A DNA stretch of 64,000 bases from Mycolicibacter kumamotonensis (GTDB taxonomy: Bacteria; Actinomycetota; Actinomycetes; Mycobacteriales; Mycobacteriaceae), in the NCBI RefSeq assembly GCF_002086285.1, contig NZ_MVHU01000007.1, forward strand, positions 62,001-126,000, read 5' to 3'. Position 1 is the first letter of the stretch. Every line of letters starts with the position of its first letter. The notes beneath the pieces are model-generated. The model was not told the DNA's origin. It was given only the letters and a program-made list of their open reading frames with translations, and searched no databases. Below are positions 43,215 through 54,185 of this stretch, in pieces. The position numbers and the translations under genes are program-made.

Positions 43215-43375
43215 CGATATCGCGCCCTTGCGCGACGGCGGCCGCCCACATCCGGGTCGTCCGCAACCGGTGAGTCATCCCATTTCTCTTACATTCAGGT
43301 AGGGCCGCTCGGCGTCCTCGGAGCGTCACCCGTCGCATCGCCGCCCAGCAACTTCCGCGGGCGCATCACATGACA

Positions 43376-43432
43376 ACGCCGAACGTGCCACCACTGCGAA
43401 AAACCGTTTCGCAGCAGCTGCACGTTCGGCGT
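43376..43432. other. Nested 57-base hairpin
   Basis: The outer stem ACGCCGAACGTG (43376-43387) pairs perfectly with CACGTTCGGCGT (43421-43432), 12 base pairs. Inside it, after 6-base single-stranded segments on both sides, CTGCGAAA (43394-43401) pairs perfectly with TTTCGCAG (43407-43414) around the loop AACCG. It lies 27 bases beyond the stop of the nitronate monooxygenase-like gene on the minus strand. It could be that gene's terminator, a structured RNA element, or a protein-binding site; no T run follows on the minus strand. Confidence 0.6.
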
Positions 43433-43458
43433 AGTAGGTCGGCTTTAGACCGCCGTCG

Positions 43459-45250
<1,792 letters not shown>

Positions 45251-45267
45251 GTGTCATCCCTTCGTCA

Positions 45268-45285
45268 ACCAACCACCTGGTTGGT
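45268..45285. promoter_or_regulatory. Perfect 8-2-8 palindrome, probable operator
   Basis: ACCAACCA-CC-TGGTTGGT lies 17 bases upstream of the SDR ATG and just before the end of mcr. Size and symmetry are those of a TetR-type operator. The regulator is not encoded next to it. Confidence 0.6.
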
Positions 45286-45290
45286 CGGGA

Positions 45291-46376
45291 CTATACCCAG
45301 TCCCTCAGGATGGCGTCGTTGTCGGCCCCCAATACCGAGGGCGGTGTGGGGATGTCGGGCACGCTGCGAGAGAATCGCGGCGCCGGCATGGGCTGCAGAT
45401 AGCCGTCGACGTCGTAGAAGGTGTCCCGCTCGGCGATGTGCGGATCGGACAGCACCTCACCGAAGGCCAGGACCGGCGCCACACAGGCATCGGAGCCGGC
45501 GAACACCTTGGCCCAGTGGTCACGGTCGTGCGCCGCGAACGCCTTGGTGAACACCTCCCGCAACTCGGGCCAGCGCGCAGTGTCGTTCTGCGCCGGCAAC
45601 TCGGCTGCGTCCAGACCGAGCTTGGCCAGCAGTTCGGCGAAGAACTGCGGCTCGATCGCTCCCACCGAGACGTAGCGTCCGTCGCCGCATTCGTAGGTGT
45701 CGTAGTAGGGGGCACCGGTGTCGAGCATGTTGACGCCCCGCTCGTCGCTCCACACACCTTGGGCGCGGAAGCTCCACATCATCGCCCCGAGCATGCTCGA
45801 ACCGTCGACCATGGCCGCGTCGATCACCTGCCCCTTGCCGGAGGTCTGCCGCTCCCACAGCGCGGACAGGATGCCGACCAGCAGAAACATCGATCCACCA
45901 CCGAAGTCGCCGGCCAGGTTCAGCGGCGGCACCGGGCGCTCGCCCTTGCGGCCGATCGCGTGCAGGGTGCCGTTGAGCGAGATGTAGTTGATGTCGTGGC
46001 CGGCCTGCAGGGCACGCGGCCCGGTCTGGCCCCAACCGGTCATCCGGCCGTAGATGAGCTTGTCGTTGACCTTGGCGCAGTCCTCCGGCCCCAGCCCGAG
46101 CCGCTCGGTGACGCCGGGGCGGAAGCCCTCGATCAGCACGTCGGCCTTGGCGACCAGCTTGAGCACCAGATCGCGCCCCTCCGGCGATTTCAGGTCGGCG
46201 GTCACCGACCGCCGGTTGCGCAGCATGGTGTCCTTCGGAACGCCGGCACCGAGTTTCGGCGGACGGTCCACCCGAACCACCTCGGCGCCCAGGTCACCGA
46301 GGATCATCGCCGCGTGCGGCCCCGGCCCGATCCCGGCCAGTTCGATGACCCGCAGCCCCGCCAGTGGTCCCGCCAT
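45291..46376 (-). CDS. mcr: Alpha-methylacyl-CoA racemase
   Basis: 361-residue family III CoA-transferase-fold racemase that interconverts (R)- and (S)-2-methylacyl-CoA so that branched chains and sterol side chains can enter beta-oxidation. ATG 46376 has GAGGAG upstream and gives the M. tuberculosis Mcr N-terminus ([24 protein letters not shown]). Catalytic His127 ([11 protein letters not shown]) and Asp157 ([12 protein letters not shown]) correspond to His126 and Asp156 of Mcr. It is divergent from the echA10-type gene with 50 bases between starts. Confidence 0.95.
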   Translation of the reverse strand: MAGPLAGLRVIELAGIGPGPHAAMILGDLGAEVVRVDRPPKLGAGVPKDTMLRNRRSVTADLKSPEGRDLVLKLVAKADVLIEGFRPGVTERLGLGPEDCAKVNDKLIYGRMTGWGQTGPRALQAGHDINYISLNGTLHAIGRKGERPVPPLNLAGDFGGGSMFLLVGILSALWERQTSGKGQVIDAAMVDGSSMLGAMMWSFRAQGVWSDERGVNMLDTGAPYYDTYECGDGRYVSVGAIEPQFFAELLAKLGLDAAELPAQNDTARWPELREVFTKAFAAHDRDHWAKVFAGSDACVAPVLAFGEVLSDPHIAERDTFYDVDGYLQPMPAPRFSRSVPDIPTPPSVLGADNDAILRDWV

Positions 46377-46426
46377 GTCTGCCTCCTCGTCGTCTGCATG
46401 TGATGTGCATCCTAAGGTGGACACTC

Positions 46427-47236
46427 ATGACCGCAATCAACTCCGGTATCGATGCCCTGGCCCCGGTGGACGGCTTGTCCGTGACTTTGGCCGACGGGGT
46501 GCTCTCGGTGACCATCGACCGCCCCGACAGCCTCAACTCGCTGAACACCGGTGTGCTGGCCGGCATCGCCGACGCCATGGAGGGCGCCGCCCGCGACACG
46601 CGGGTGCGTGCGGTGCGGCTCGGCGGGTCGGGCCGCGGGTTCAGCTCGGGCGCCGGGATCAGCGAAGACGATGCCACCGACGAGATGCCGACCGAGATCA
46701 TCGTCGAGGCCAACCGTGCGATCCGCGCGATCGTGGCACTGCCGCGTCCGGTGGTGGCCGTGGTGCAGGGCCCGGCCGCCGGCGTCGGGGTGTCGCTGGC
46801 CCTGGCCTGCGACCTGGTGCTGGCCAGCGACAAGGCGTTTTTTCTGTTGGCGTTCACCAAGATTGGGCTGATGCCCGACGGCGGGGCGTCGGCTCTGGTC
46901 GCCGCGGCGGTCGGCCGGATCCGGGCCATGCGGCTGGCGCTGCTGGCCGAACGCCTGCCGGCCGCCGACGCCCTGGAGTGGGGGTTGGTCAGCGCGGTGT
47001 ACCCGGCTGAAAACTTCGACGCCGAGGTGGACAAGGCGCTGGCCGGGCTGCTGGCCGGTCCGGCCGCGGCCTTCGCCAAGACCAAGCACGCCATCAATTC
47101 CGCGACGCTGACCGAGCTGGACGCAACGCTGGACCGCGAATACGTCGGCCAGTCGATTCTGTTGAACGCCCACGACTTTCGCGAGGGCACCCGGGCGTTT
47201 CAGGAGCGGCGCGCGCCGAAATTCACCGACTCCTGA
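46427..47236 (+). CDS. Enoyl-CoA hydratase/isomerase (EchA10/EchA11-like)
   Basis: 269 residues from ATG 46427, with AAGGTGG seven bases upstream. Crotonase fold: LSVTIDRPDSLNSLN, RGFSSGAGISED (first oxyanion segment), VVAVVQGPAAGVGVSLALACDLVLAS (second oxyanion segment), and FTKIGLMPDGGASALVAAAVG. The two catalytic Glu of hydratases are not both evident, since GISED carries one acidic residue and the second site is LMPDGGAS, with Asp. It could therefore be an isomerase. Position beside mcr equals Rv1141c/Rv1142c. Confidence 0.88.
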   Translation: MTAINSGIDALAPVDGLSVTLADGVLSVTIDRPDSLNSLNTGVLAGIADAMEGAARDTRVRAVRLGGSGRGFSSGAGISEDDATDEMPTEIIVEANRAIRAIVALPRPVVAVVQGPAAGVGVSLALACDLVLASDKAFFLLAFTKIGLMPDGGASALVAAAVGRIRAMRLALLAERLPAADALEWGLVSAVYPAENFDAEVDKALAGLLAGPAAAFAKTKHAINSATLTELDATLDREYVGQSILLNAHDFREGTRAFQERRAPKFTDS

Positions 47237-47242
47237 GCCGCG

Positions 47243-47302
47243 GCGAGCGTGCGCAAAATGCCGCCCGCGACGGCGTGTCGGTGTGCAAACACGCACGCTC
47301 GC
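47243..47302. terminator. Bidirectional hairpin between convergent genes
   Basis: GCGAGCGTGCG (47243-47253) pairs perfectly with CGCACGCTCGC (47292-47302), 11 base pairs, around a 38-base GC-rich loop that can itself partly pair. It occupies the 94-base gap between two convergent genes (stops at 47236 and 47331). It resembles the mycobacterial intrinsic terminators called TRIT. Confidence 0.6.
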
Positions 47303-47330
47303 GCATAAAGCATATAGGGGGCGGCCGCGG

Positions 47331-48050
47331 CTACATCCCGAAGATCGAGGGCAGCGCAAGCACCATCATCAGGCCCCACACCAGATGTGTCAGCACCGGC
47401 GCCAGCACGCCGCCGGTCGCCCGGCGCTCGATCGCGCAGACGGTGCCGAGAACCAGCGCGGCGACACCGATCATCAGGTTGCCGGCGGTCATCATCGCCG
47501 CGATGTAGAGCACCGTGGAGGCCACCAGCGGATAGCGGCGGCCGAACGCACTGAACAGCGCACCGCGGAAGAACATCTCCTCGGCGATCGCGTTGACGAT
47601 GGCGATCAGCACCACCAGCCGCCAGGACACCTGGGTGGTGTAGTCCAGGATCGCGGTCACCTGGCCGGCCAACGGGGGAACCTTCTGCACCGCCAGCCCG
47701 CCCAGCAAAAACACCCCGCCGAGCACCAGGCCGACACCGGTGCCGGTGAACACGGGCCGCTCGTTGCGGCCGCGGAAGCGCACCGCACCCAGATGCAGCG
47801 GACCGGCCGCCACCGCCCCCACCGACCAGACGACGGCCAGGGTCAGCGACAGCCAGTAGAACGCCGGGTCACCCGGATTCTTGGTGTGCATCCACGCCAG
47901 TACCGCGGCACCGAGCAGCACCACCACGGCGACCACGACGCGACGGCGCTGCACGACGGCCCGCGGCTCGTGGTACGGCGCGGAGACCTTGGAGAAGATG
48001 TCGGTGAACTCGCGCAGCAGGCCCGGGCGGGCCGAACTGGTCTGGGTCAT
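47331..48050 (-). CDS. CPBP family intramembrane metalloprotease-like protein
   Basis: 239 residues with about six helices. The CPBP/Abi signature EEMFFRGALFSAFGRR (Glu-Glu-x3-Arg, residues around 158-163) and the second motif helix HLVWGLMMVLALP are present; a His in the third motif (FxxxH type) is at THLVWG. Such proteins include CAAX prenyl proteases, though bacterial substrates are mostly unknown. The 60-residue N-terminus is soluble and basic. It lies 45 bases after the gamma carbonic anhydrase-like gene on the same strand. Confidence 0.85.
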   Translation of the reverse strand: MTQTSSARPGLLREFTDIFSKVSAPYHEPRAVVQRRRVVVAVVVLLGAAVLAWMHTKNPGDPAFYWLSLTLAVVWSVGAVAAGPLHLGAVRFRGRNERPVFTGTGVGLVLGGVFLLGGLAVQKVPPLAGQVTAILDYTTQVSWRLVVLIAIVNAIAEEMFFRGALFSAFGRRYPLVASTVLYIAAMMTAGNLMIGVAALVLGTVCAIERRATGGVLAPVLTHLVWGLMMVLALPSIFGM

Positions 48051-48095
48051 GCCCTAGAACGTAGCGGCCCAACGGCGCTCGGTGGCCTGATTGCG

Positions 48096-48614
48096 TCAGT
48101 TCGCCCGGTGGACCTCGATCAGCCGGCGGTAGGCCGCCGCGTTGTACCGGTTATTGCGGATTTCGGCCTCGCTCAGCTCCCGCCGGACCCGGCCCGGCAC
48201 CCCCGACACCAGCGACCGGGGCGGTATCACCATGCCCTGCGGGATGACGGCGCCGGCCGCCACCAGTGAGCCCTCCCCCACGACCGCGCCGTTGAGGATG
48301 ATCGCACCCATCCCGATCAACGAGTCGTCCTCGATGGTGCAGCCGTGCAGCACCGCGTTGTGCCCGACGCTGACCCGCGCCCCGACCCGGGCCGGGAACT
48401 CCTTGTCGACATGGACGGTCACCCCGTCCTGGATGTTGGTGTCGACACCGATCTCGATCGGCTCCACCTCGGCGCGCAGCGTCGCCGAATACCAGACGCT
48501 GGCCCGGGCGGCCAGGTAGACCTGGCCGATCAGGCTGGCGTTGGGTGCCACCCACGACTCCGGGTGCAGCTGCGGGGCATGACCGCGGATGGGAACGATC
48601 AGCGGCTCGGGCAC
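48096..48614 (-). CDS. Gamma carbonic anhydrase-like hexapeptide-repeat protein
   Basis: 172 residues from GTG 48614. A left-handed beta-helix of hexapeptide repeats: VAPNASLIGQVYLAARASVWYSATLRAEVEPIEIG, then TNIQDGVTVHVD, GARVSVGHNAVLHGCTIEDDSLIGMGAIILNGAVVGEGSLVAAGAVIPQG. The zinc His residues appear in VTVHVD, SVGHNAVLHG, as in gamma-class carbonic anhydrases and the YrdA/PaaY family. It follows the crotonase gene after four bases. YrdA-type proteins often sit in acyl-CoA operons and may act as CoA thioesterases (PaaY). Confidence 0.9.
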   Translation of the reverse strand: MPEPLIVPIRGHAPQLHPESWVAPNASLIGQVYLAARASVWYSATLRAEVEPIEIGVDTNIQDGVTVHVDKEFPARVGARVSVGHNAVLHGCTIEDDSLIGMGAIILNGAVVGEGSLVAAGAVIPQGMVIPPRSLVSGVPGRVRRELSEAEIRNNRYNAAAYRRLIEVHRAN

Positions 48615-48618
48615 CGCC

Positions 48619-49407
48619 TCAACGCGCCTTCCACACCGGTGCGCGTTTCTCGGCGAACGCGCGCGGCCCCTCCTTGGCGTCCTCGGAGCGCAGCAGCGTG
48701 GCGAACTCTCGGCCGGTTCGGGCCCAGCCGGCCGCCTCGCCGGGGATGGCGCCGTCCTCGACCCCGTAGGCGATCCGCTTGCTGGCCCGCACCGACAGCG
48801 GCGCGTTGCCGGTGATCTCCTCGGCGAGCTTCAGCGCGGCCTGCAGGGCCCCGCCGTCCTCCACCACCCGGTTGACCAGTCCCCAGCGGGCGGCGTCGGC
48901 GGCCGAGATCGGCTCCCCGGTGTAGAGCAATTCCAGGGCGATCTTGCGGGGCATTTGGTCGATGATGCGGAACACCCCGCCGGCGCCGGCGATCAGGCCG
49001 CGTTTGACCTCCGGCAGCCCGAACTGGGCGCGCTGCTCGGCGACGACCAGGTCGCTGGCCAATGCCAGCTCGGTGCCGCCGCCCAGCGCGGTGCCGTTGA
49101 CGGCCGCGATGGTCGGCTTGTCGATGAAGTGCTGCACGTAGCCGGCGAAACCCCACTCCGGGTGGTCGGGGTGGTAGATGTTCTCCCGGTTGGCGATCGC
49201 CTTCAGGTCGGCGCCGGCACTGAACGACTTGTCGCCGGCGCCGGTGAGCACCACCGCGCGCACGGCGTCGTCGTCCTGGGCCTGCGCCAACGCGTCGCCG
49301 ACTCCGGTGCTGACCGCACCGTTGATCGCGTTGCGGGCTTCGGGCCGGTTGATCGTGATCAGCAGTACGTTTCCGCGCCGCTCGACGAGAACGGCCGCGT
49401 CACTCAC
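48619..49407 (-). CDS. Enoyl-CoA hydratase/isomerase family protein
   Basis: 262 residues. Crotonase fold with LLITINRPEARNAIN, SFSAGADLKAIANREN, AAVNGTALGGGTELALASDLVVAE and FGLPEVKRGLIAGAGGVFRI. The first oxyanion residues and one catalytic Glu (GTEL/LPEVKRG) are present. Its GTG start overlaps the thiolase TGA (GTGA), so thiolase and crotonase are translationally coupled. Likely beta-oxidation function. Confidence 0.92.
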   Translation of the reverse strand: MSDAAVLVERRGNVLLITINRPEARNAINGAVSTGVGDALAQAQDDDAVRAVVLTGAGDKSFSAGADLKAIANRENIYHPDHPEWGFAGYVQHFIDKPTIAAVNGTALGGGTELALASDLVVAEQRAQFGLPEVKRGLIAGAGGVFRIIDQMPRKIALELLYTGEPISAADAARWGLVNRVVEDGGALQAALKLAEEITGNAPLSVRASKRIAYGVEDGAIPGEAAGWARTGREFATLLRSEDAKEGPRAFAEKRAPVWKAR

Positions 49408-50549
49408 AGCAGCTCCAGGATGGTGGCGTTGGCCTGGCCGCCGCCCTCACACATGGTCTGAAGTCCGTAGCGAATCCCGTTGGCCCGCATGTGGTAGAGC
49501 ATGGTGGTCATGATCCGGGCGCCGGATCCGCCGAGCGGGTGGCCGAGCGCGATCGCCCCGCCGTTGGGGTTGAGCTTCTTCGGGTCGGCGCCGATCTCGG
49601 CCAGCCACGCCATCGGCACCGGGGCGAAGGCCTCGTTGACCTCGAAGACCCCGATGTCATCGACGCTCAGGCCGCTGCGCTGCAGCGCCTTCTGAGTAGC
49701 CGGAATCGGCGCGGACAGCATCATCACCGGGTCGGCACCGGCCAGCGTCGCGGTGTGCACCCGCGCCAGCGGGGTGAGGCCGAGCTCTGCGGCCTTGGCC
49801 GCCGACATGAACAGCAGCGCCGCCGAGCCGTCGGAGATCTGGCTGGAGTTGCCGGCGTGGATGACGCCGTCTTCTTTGAACGCCGGCTTGAGCTGGGCCA
49901 TCTTCTCCACGGTGGTGCCCCGGCGGATTCCCTCGTCTGCGCTGACCACATTGCCCTCGGCGTCCTTGATCCCGACGATCTCGTCGGTGAAGGCACCGGA
50001 ATCCTGTGCAGCGGCGGCCTTTTCGTGCGACGCCAGGGCGAACTCGTCCAGCGCGGTGCGGTCCAGGCCCCACTTCTCGGCCATCATCTCCGCGCCGATG
50101 CCCTGGTTGGGGGTCTGGGTGTACCGGCTGCGGAACGCCTCGGGGTACGGGTGCCCGCCGTTGGCCAGCGACGAGCCCATCGGGGTGCGCGACATCGACT
50201 CCACACCCCCGGCGACCACGACGTCGTAGTGCCCGGCGACCACACCGGCGGCGGCGAAGTGCACCGACTGCTGGCTGGAGCCGCACTGGCGGTCCACGGT
50301 CACCCCGGGCACCGACTCGGGCCAGCCGGCGGTCAGCAGCGCGGTCCGGCCGATGTCCAGGGCCTGCTCACCGGCCTGCATGACGCAACCCCAGATCACG
50401 TCGTCGACCAGGGCCGGGTCCACCCCGGCGCGGCCGACCAGCTCGTTGAGTACCTGGGCGGACAGTTCGGCCGGGTGCACCCCGGACAGTCCGCCGTTGC
50501 GCTTGCCGATAGGCGAACGCACCGCTTCGACGATTACTGCTTCGGCCAT
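49404..50549 (-). CDS. Acetyl-CoA acyltransferase (thiolase)
   Basis: 381-residue thiolase; condenses or cleaves 3-ketoacyl-CoA. Active-site Cys89 in TVDRQCGSSQQ, the His in GGAIALGHPLGGSGAR, and the C-terminal Cys in TMCEGGGQAN, with the NEAFAPVP segment, are all present. MAEAVIVEAVRSPIGKRNGG is a standard N-terminus. It starts the unit thiolase-crotonase-gamma carbonic anhydrase-like-CPBP. Similar to FadA-type enzymes of mycobacteria; exact chain-length class not clear. Confidence 0.94.
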   Translation of the reverse strand: MAEAVIVEAVRSPIGKRNGGLSGVHPAELSAQVLNELVGRAGVDPALVDDVIWGCVMQAGEQALDIGRTALLTAGWPESVPGVTVDRQCGSSQQSVHFAAAGVVAGHYDVVVAGGVESMSRTPMGSSLANGGHPYPEAFRSRYTQTPNQGIGAEMMAEKWGLDRTALDEFALASHEKAAAAQDSGAFTDEIVGIKDAEGNVVSADEGIRRGTTVEKMAQLKPAFKEDGVIHAGNSSQISDGSAALLFMSAAKAAELGLTPLARVHTATLAGADPVMMLSAPIPATQKALQRSGLSVDDIGVFEVNEAFAPVPMAWLAEIGADPKKLNPNGGAIALGHPLGGSGARIMTTMLYHMRANGIRYGLQTMCEGGGQANATILELL

Positions 50550-50652
50550 GGCTGCTCTCCTTCATCAACGAGTTCCTTGACGACGATTGTCAACCGACGT
50601 CGTCGGCCGGCGTCCACGGGGGTACCCGCAGGGCTCGCGTAGCGTCGGATCC

Positions 50653-51315
50653 ATGGCGCGCATTGTGATCATCGGCGGCCACGGCAAGATCGCCCTGCTG
50701 CTCGGTCCCCTGCTGACCGAACGTGGAGACGAGGTGACCTCGATCTTCCGCAATCCCGACCATTCCGAGGAGGTCGCGGTGACCGGCGTGGCGCCGCTGG
50801 TGGCCGATATAGAGCAGCTCGACACCGACGCTCTGGCCGCATTGTTGGCCGGACACGACGCGGTGGTGTTCTCCGCCGGCGCCGGCGGCGGCAACCCGGC
50901 GCGCACCTACGCGGTGGACCGCGACGCGGCGATCCGGACGATCGATGCCGCCGGTCGGGCCGGGGTGCGCCGGTTCGTGATGGTGTCCTACTTCGGCGCC
51001 GGCCCCGGGCACGGTGTGCCCGAAGGCGATCCGTTCTTCCCGTACGCCCAGGCCAAGGCCGCCGCCGACGCCCACCTGCGGGCCAGCGACCTGGATTGGA
51101 CGGTGCTGGGACCGAGCCGGCTCACCCTGGAGCCGGCGTCCGGCCGCATCGAGACGGGCGCTGCGGCTCAGCGGCACGTCGAGAAGGCAGCGGTGTCGCG
51201 CGGCAACGTCGCACAGGTGATCGCGGCCTGCCTGATCGAGGACGCGACGATTCGCCGCACCATCGAGTTCAACGACGGCCAGACCCCCATCGAGGAGGCG
51301 CTTCGCGCCGTCTGA
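50653..51315 (+). CDS. NAD(P)H-binding (NmrA/YwnB-like) SDR protein
   Basis: 220 residues from ATG 50653. It begins MARIVIIGGHGKIALLLGPLL, an atypical SDR Rossmann motif (GGHGKI), with FSAGAGGG and the FVMVSYFGAG Tyr region, KAAADAHLRASDLDWTVLGPSRLTLEP. Proteins of this type (NAD(P)H-binding, PF13460) are poorly characterised oxidoreductases or redox sensors. It is divergent from the thiolase gene and upstream of the cobalamin riboswitch. Confidence 0.88.
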   Translation: MARIVIIGGHGKIALLLGPLLTERGDEVTSIFRNPDHSEEVAVTGVAPLVADIEQLDTDALAALLAGHDAVVFSAGAGGGNPARTYAVDRDAAIRTIDAAGRAGVRRFVMVSYFGAGPGHGVPEGDPFFPYAQAKAAADAHLRASDLDWTVLGPSRLTLEPASGRIETGAAAQRHVEKAAVSRGNVAQVIAACLIEDATIRRTIEFNDGQTPIEEALRAV

Positions 51316-51379
51316 CCGGGTAGCCTGGGTGATGCAGCTGGTCTGCCGACGCCTGGTGGCGTCGGCATCGAGCGCGACG

Positions 51380-51570
51380 CGGGGTTTAGCTGGTTTTCTG
51401 CGGAGCGCGAGAGGGAACCCGGTGAGAATCCGGGACTGTCCCGCAGCGGTATGCAGGAACGACCGCCGTCAACGGCACTGGTCATTGACTGGGAAGCGAC
51501 GGCCATTAGGAGCACCCCGGTGCGTGCCTGCGAGTCCGAAGACCTGCCAGTTGTGCTGGGTGCGCCGCGC
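51380..51570 (+). ncRNA. Cobalamin (adenosylcobalamin) riboswitch
   Basis: The conserved core is visible: GAGGGAACCCGGTGAGAATC near 51411-51430 with CGGGACTGTCCCGCAGCGGTA following, and the B12 box GAGTCCGAAGACCTGCC at 51532-51548. It lies about 130 bases upstream of metE on the same strand. High cobalamin should switch off the cobalamin-independent synthase, as established for the metE riboswitch in M. tuberculosis. The boundaries are approximate. Confidence 0.92.
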
Positions 51571-51697
51571 CCGGCGGATCATCGCCTCGCGGAATGGGCG
51601 TCTGGTCGTGAGGGTTGTAGTGCGATGAATGCACGGGACCGGATTGACCGGGCGACGGCCGGCGTTGACCCACCCCTGCCGATTGAAGGATCACATC

Positions 51698-53968
51698 GTG
51701 ACAGCTCAACCCTTTACCTCCACCATTCTCGGCTCCCCCAGGATCGGTCCGCGCCGTGAACTCAAGCGCGCCACCGAGAGCTACTGGGCCGGCCGGATCG
51801 GCCAGGACGAACTGAAGAACGTCGCGGCCGGCCTGCGCCGCGACACCTGGGCGCAGCTGGCCGACGCCGGGCTGGACTCGGTACCGGTGAACACGTTCTC
51901 CTACTACGACCAGATGCTGGACACCGCAGTGCTGTTCGGTGCGCTCCCGAAGCGGGTGGCCGGTGTCACCGACGAATTGGACCGCTACTTCGCCGCGGCC
52001 CGGGGCAACTCCGACGTCGCCCCGCTGGAGATGACGAAGTGGTTCGACACCAACTACCACTACATCGTTCCCGAGATCGGCCCGGACACGACGTTCGCGC
52101 TGAACCCGGCCAAGGTGCTCTCCGAGCTGGCCGAGGCCACGGAGCAGGGTGTCAACGCGCGCCCGGTGCTCATCGGCCCGATCACGTTCCTGCTGTTGAG
52201 CAAGGCCGTCGACGGTGGACCGTCGCCGATCTTCCGGCTCGACGAGCTGACCGATCTCTACGCCGATCTGCTGGGCCAGCTGGCCGACGCCGGCGCCGAG
52301 TGGGTGCAGATCGACGAACCGGTGCTGGTGACCGACGTCGCCGCCGACGCGCCCGCGCTGGCCGAGCAGGTCTACGCCCGCCTCGGCGCAGTGAGTAAGC
52401 GGCCGGCGATCTTCGTGGCGACCTACTTCGGCGACCCGGGCGCGGCGCTACCGGCCCTGGCCCGCACCCCGGTGGAGGCTATCGGCGTCGATCTGGTCTA
52501 CGGCCCGAACACCAAGATCGCGTCCGTGCCGGAGCTGGCTTCCAAGACCCTGGTCGCAGGGGTCGTCGATGGCCGCAACATCTGGCGCACCGACCTGCAG
52601 GCCGCACTGGCCAAGCTGGCGTCGCTGCTCGGAAGTGCCGCGGCTATCGCGGTATCCACCTCCTGCTCGACCCTGCACGTCCCCTACTCACTGGAGCCCG
52701 AGACGGGTCTGGACGAGAGCCTGCGCAGCTGGCTGGCGTTCGGCGCCGAGAAGGTGGCCGAGGTGGTCACGTTGGCCCGCGCCCTGCGTGACGGCCGCGA
52801 AGCGGTGGCCGACGCGATCGCCGCGTCCAACGCCGCAGTCGCCTCACGCAAGGCCGACCCGCGGCTGAACAACGCCGAGGTCCGCTCCCGGATCGCCACG
52901 ATCACCGCATCCGGTGCGCAGCGCGGCAGCGCCGAGGCCCGCCGTGCCGCGCAGGCGGAGCGGCTGCATCTGCCGACCCTGCCGACCACCACGATCGGGT
53001 CGTTCCCGCAGACGGTCGATATCCGCAAGGCCCGTGCTGCGCTGGCCGCCGGGGAGATCGACCAGGCCGAGTACACCCGCCGGATGAAGGCCGAGATCGC
53101 CGCGGTGATCAAGCTGCAGGAAGACCTCGGGCTCGATGTGCTGGTGCACGGTGAGCCGGAGCGCAACGACATGGTGCAGTACTTCGCCGAGCAGCTCGAC
53201 GGCTTCTTCGCCACCACCAACGGGTGGGTGCAGTCCTACGGCAGTCGCTGCGTGCGCCCGCCGGTGCTCTTCGGCGACGTGGCCCGGCCGCACGCCATGA
53301 CCGTCGAGTGGGCCACCTACGCCCAGTCGTTGACCGACAAGCCGGTCAAGGGCATGCTGACCGGTCCGGTGACGATCCTGGCCTGGTCGTTCGTCCGCGA
53401 CGACCAGCCGCTGGCCGACACCGCCAACCAGGTGGCGCTGGCCATCCGCGACGAGACGGTGGACCTGGAGAAGGCCGGCATCGCGGTGATCCAGGTCGAC
53501 GAGCCGGCCCTGCGCGAGCTGCTGCCGCTGCGCAAAGCCGACCAGCAGGCCTATCTGGACTGGGCGGTCGGCGCCTTCCGGCTGTCGACCTCCGGGGTGA
53601 GCGACTCGACCCAGATCCACACCCACCTGTGCTACTCGGAGTTCGGCGAGGTGATCGGGGCGATCGCCGATCTGGACGCCGACGTCACCTCGATCGAGGC
53701 GGCCCGCTCGCACATGGAGGTGCTCGACGATCTCAACGCGGCGGGGTTCGCAGGCGCAGTGGGGCCGGGTGTCTACGACATCCACTCCCCGCGGGTGCCC
53801 AGCACCGACGAGATGGCCGCATCACTGCGTGAGGCGCTGGATGCCGTTCCGGCGCAACGCCTCTGGGTGAATCCGGACTGCGGCCTCAAGACCCGCAAGA
53901 CCGACGAGGTGACCGCTTCGCTGGCCAACCTGGTCGCCGCCGCGAAGAAGGCCCGCGCCGGGGTGTAG
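51698..53968 (+). CDS. metE: Cobalamin-independent methionine synthase
   Basis: 756 residues from GTG 51698, with GAAGGA seven bases upstream. Transfers a methyl group from methyltetrahydropteroyl-triglutamate to homocysteine. The N-terminal barrel has [22 protein letters not shown] and the C-terminal barrel [11 protein letters not shown]. The zinc ligands are in [10 protein letters not shown] (His, Cys) and PDCGLKTR (Cys). Length is normal. Regulated by the riboswitch just upstream and followed by a tandem repeat and a strong hairpin. Confidence 0.97.
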   Translation: MTAQPFTSTILGSPRIGPRRELKRATESYWAGRIGQDELKNVAAGLRRDTWAQLADAGLDSVPVNTFSYYDQMLDTAVLFGALPKRVAGVTDELDRYFAAARGNSDVAPLEMTKWFDTNYHYIVPEIGPDTTFALNPAKVLSELAEATEQGVNARPVLIGPITFLLLSKAVDGGPSPIFRLDELTDLYADLLGQLADAGAEWVQIDEPVLVTDVAADAPALAEQVYARLGAVSKRPAIFVATYFGDPGAALPALARTPVEAIGVDLVYGPNTKIASVPELASKTLVAGVVDGRNIWRTDLQAALAKLASLLGSAAAIAVSTSCSTLHVPYSLEPETGLDESLRSWLAFGAEKVAEVVTLARALRDGREAVADAIAASNAAVASRKADPRLNNAEVRSRIATITASGAQRGSAEARRAAQAERLHLPTLPTTTIGSFPQTVDIRKARAALAAGEIDQAEYTRRMKAEIAAVIKLQEDLGLDVLVHGEPERNDMVQYFAEQLDGFFATTNGWVQSYGSRCVRPPVLFGDVARPHAMTVEWATYAQSLTDKPVKGMLTGPVTILAWSFVRDDQPLADTANQVALAIRDETVDLEKAGIAVIQVDEPALRELLPLRKADQQAYLDWAVGAFRLSTSGVSDSTQIHTHLCYSEFGEVIGAIADLDADVTSIEAARSHMEVLDDLNAAGFAGAVGPGVYDIHSPRVPSTDEMAASLREALDAVPAQRLWVNPDCGLKTRKTDEVTASLANLVAAAKKARAGV

Positions 53969-53973
53969 TTCCC

Positions 53974-54005
53974 CGCCATCTCGCCATCTCGCCATCTCGC
54001 CATCT
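53974..54005. repeat. Four tandem copies of an 8-base unit
   Basis: CGCCATCT repeated four times in a row directly after the metE stop (53968), with a partial fifth copy. It is a microsatellite-like repeat that could vary in copy number between strains. Confidence 0.85.
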
Positions 54006-54012
54006 CACCGCC

Positions 54013-54066
54013 AGCAGACGCAGAATCGCACGCAAGCAGGCATCGCGGTGCGATTCTGCGTCTGCT
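54013..54066 (+). terminator. Long hairpin terminator downstream of metE
   Basis: AGCAGACGCAGAATCGCAC (54013-54031) pairs perfectly with its complement at 54048-54066, 19 base pairs, around a 16-base loop. The stem contains an A/T-rich core that can serve as the U tract. The motif resembles the intergenic TRIT-type terminators common in mycobacteria. Confidence 0.75.
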
Positions 54067-54185
54067 CGCCGGGGTAACCGACCCGCCGGGCGAAATCCCC
54101 GATCGGCAGCAAGGTCGTCACACCGTCGAGTGTGGAGTCTCCCCCAGGGGCAGAGTCAGCACATCGGTGCAACTAACCTCCAGGC

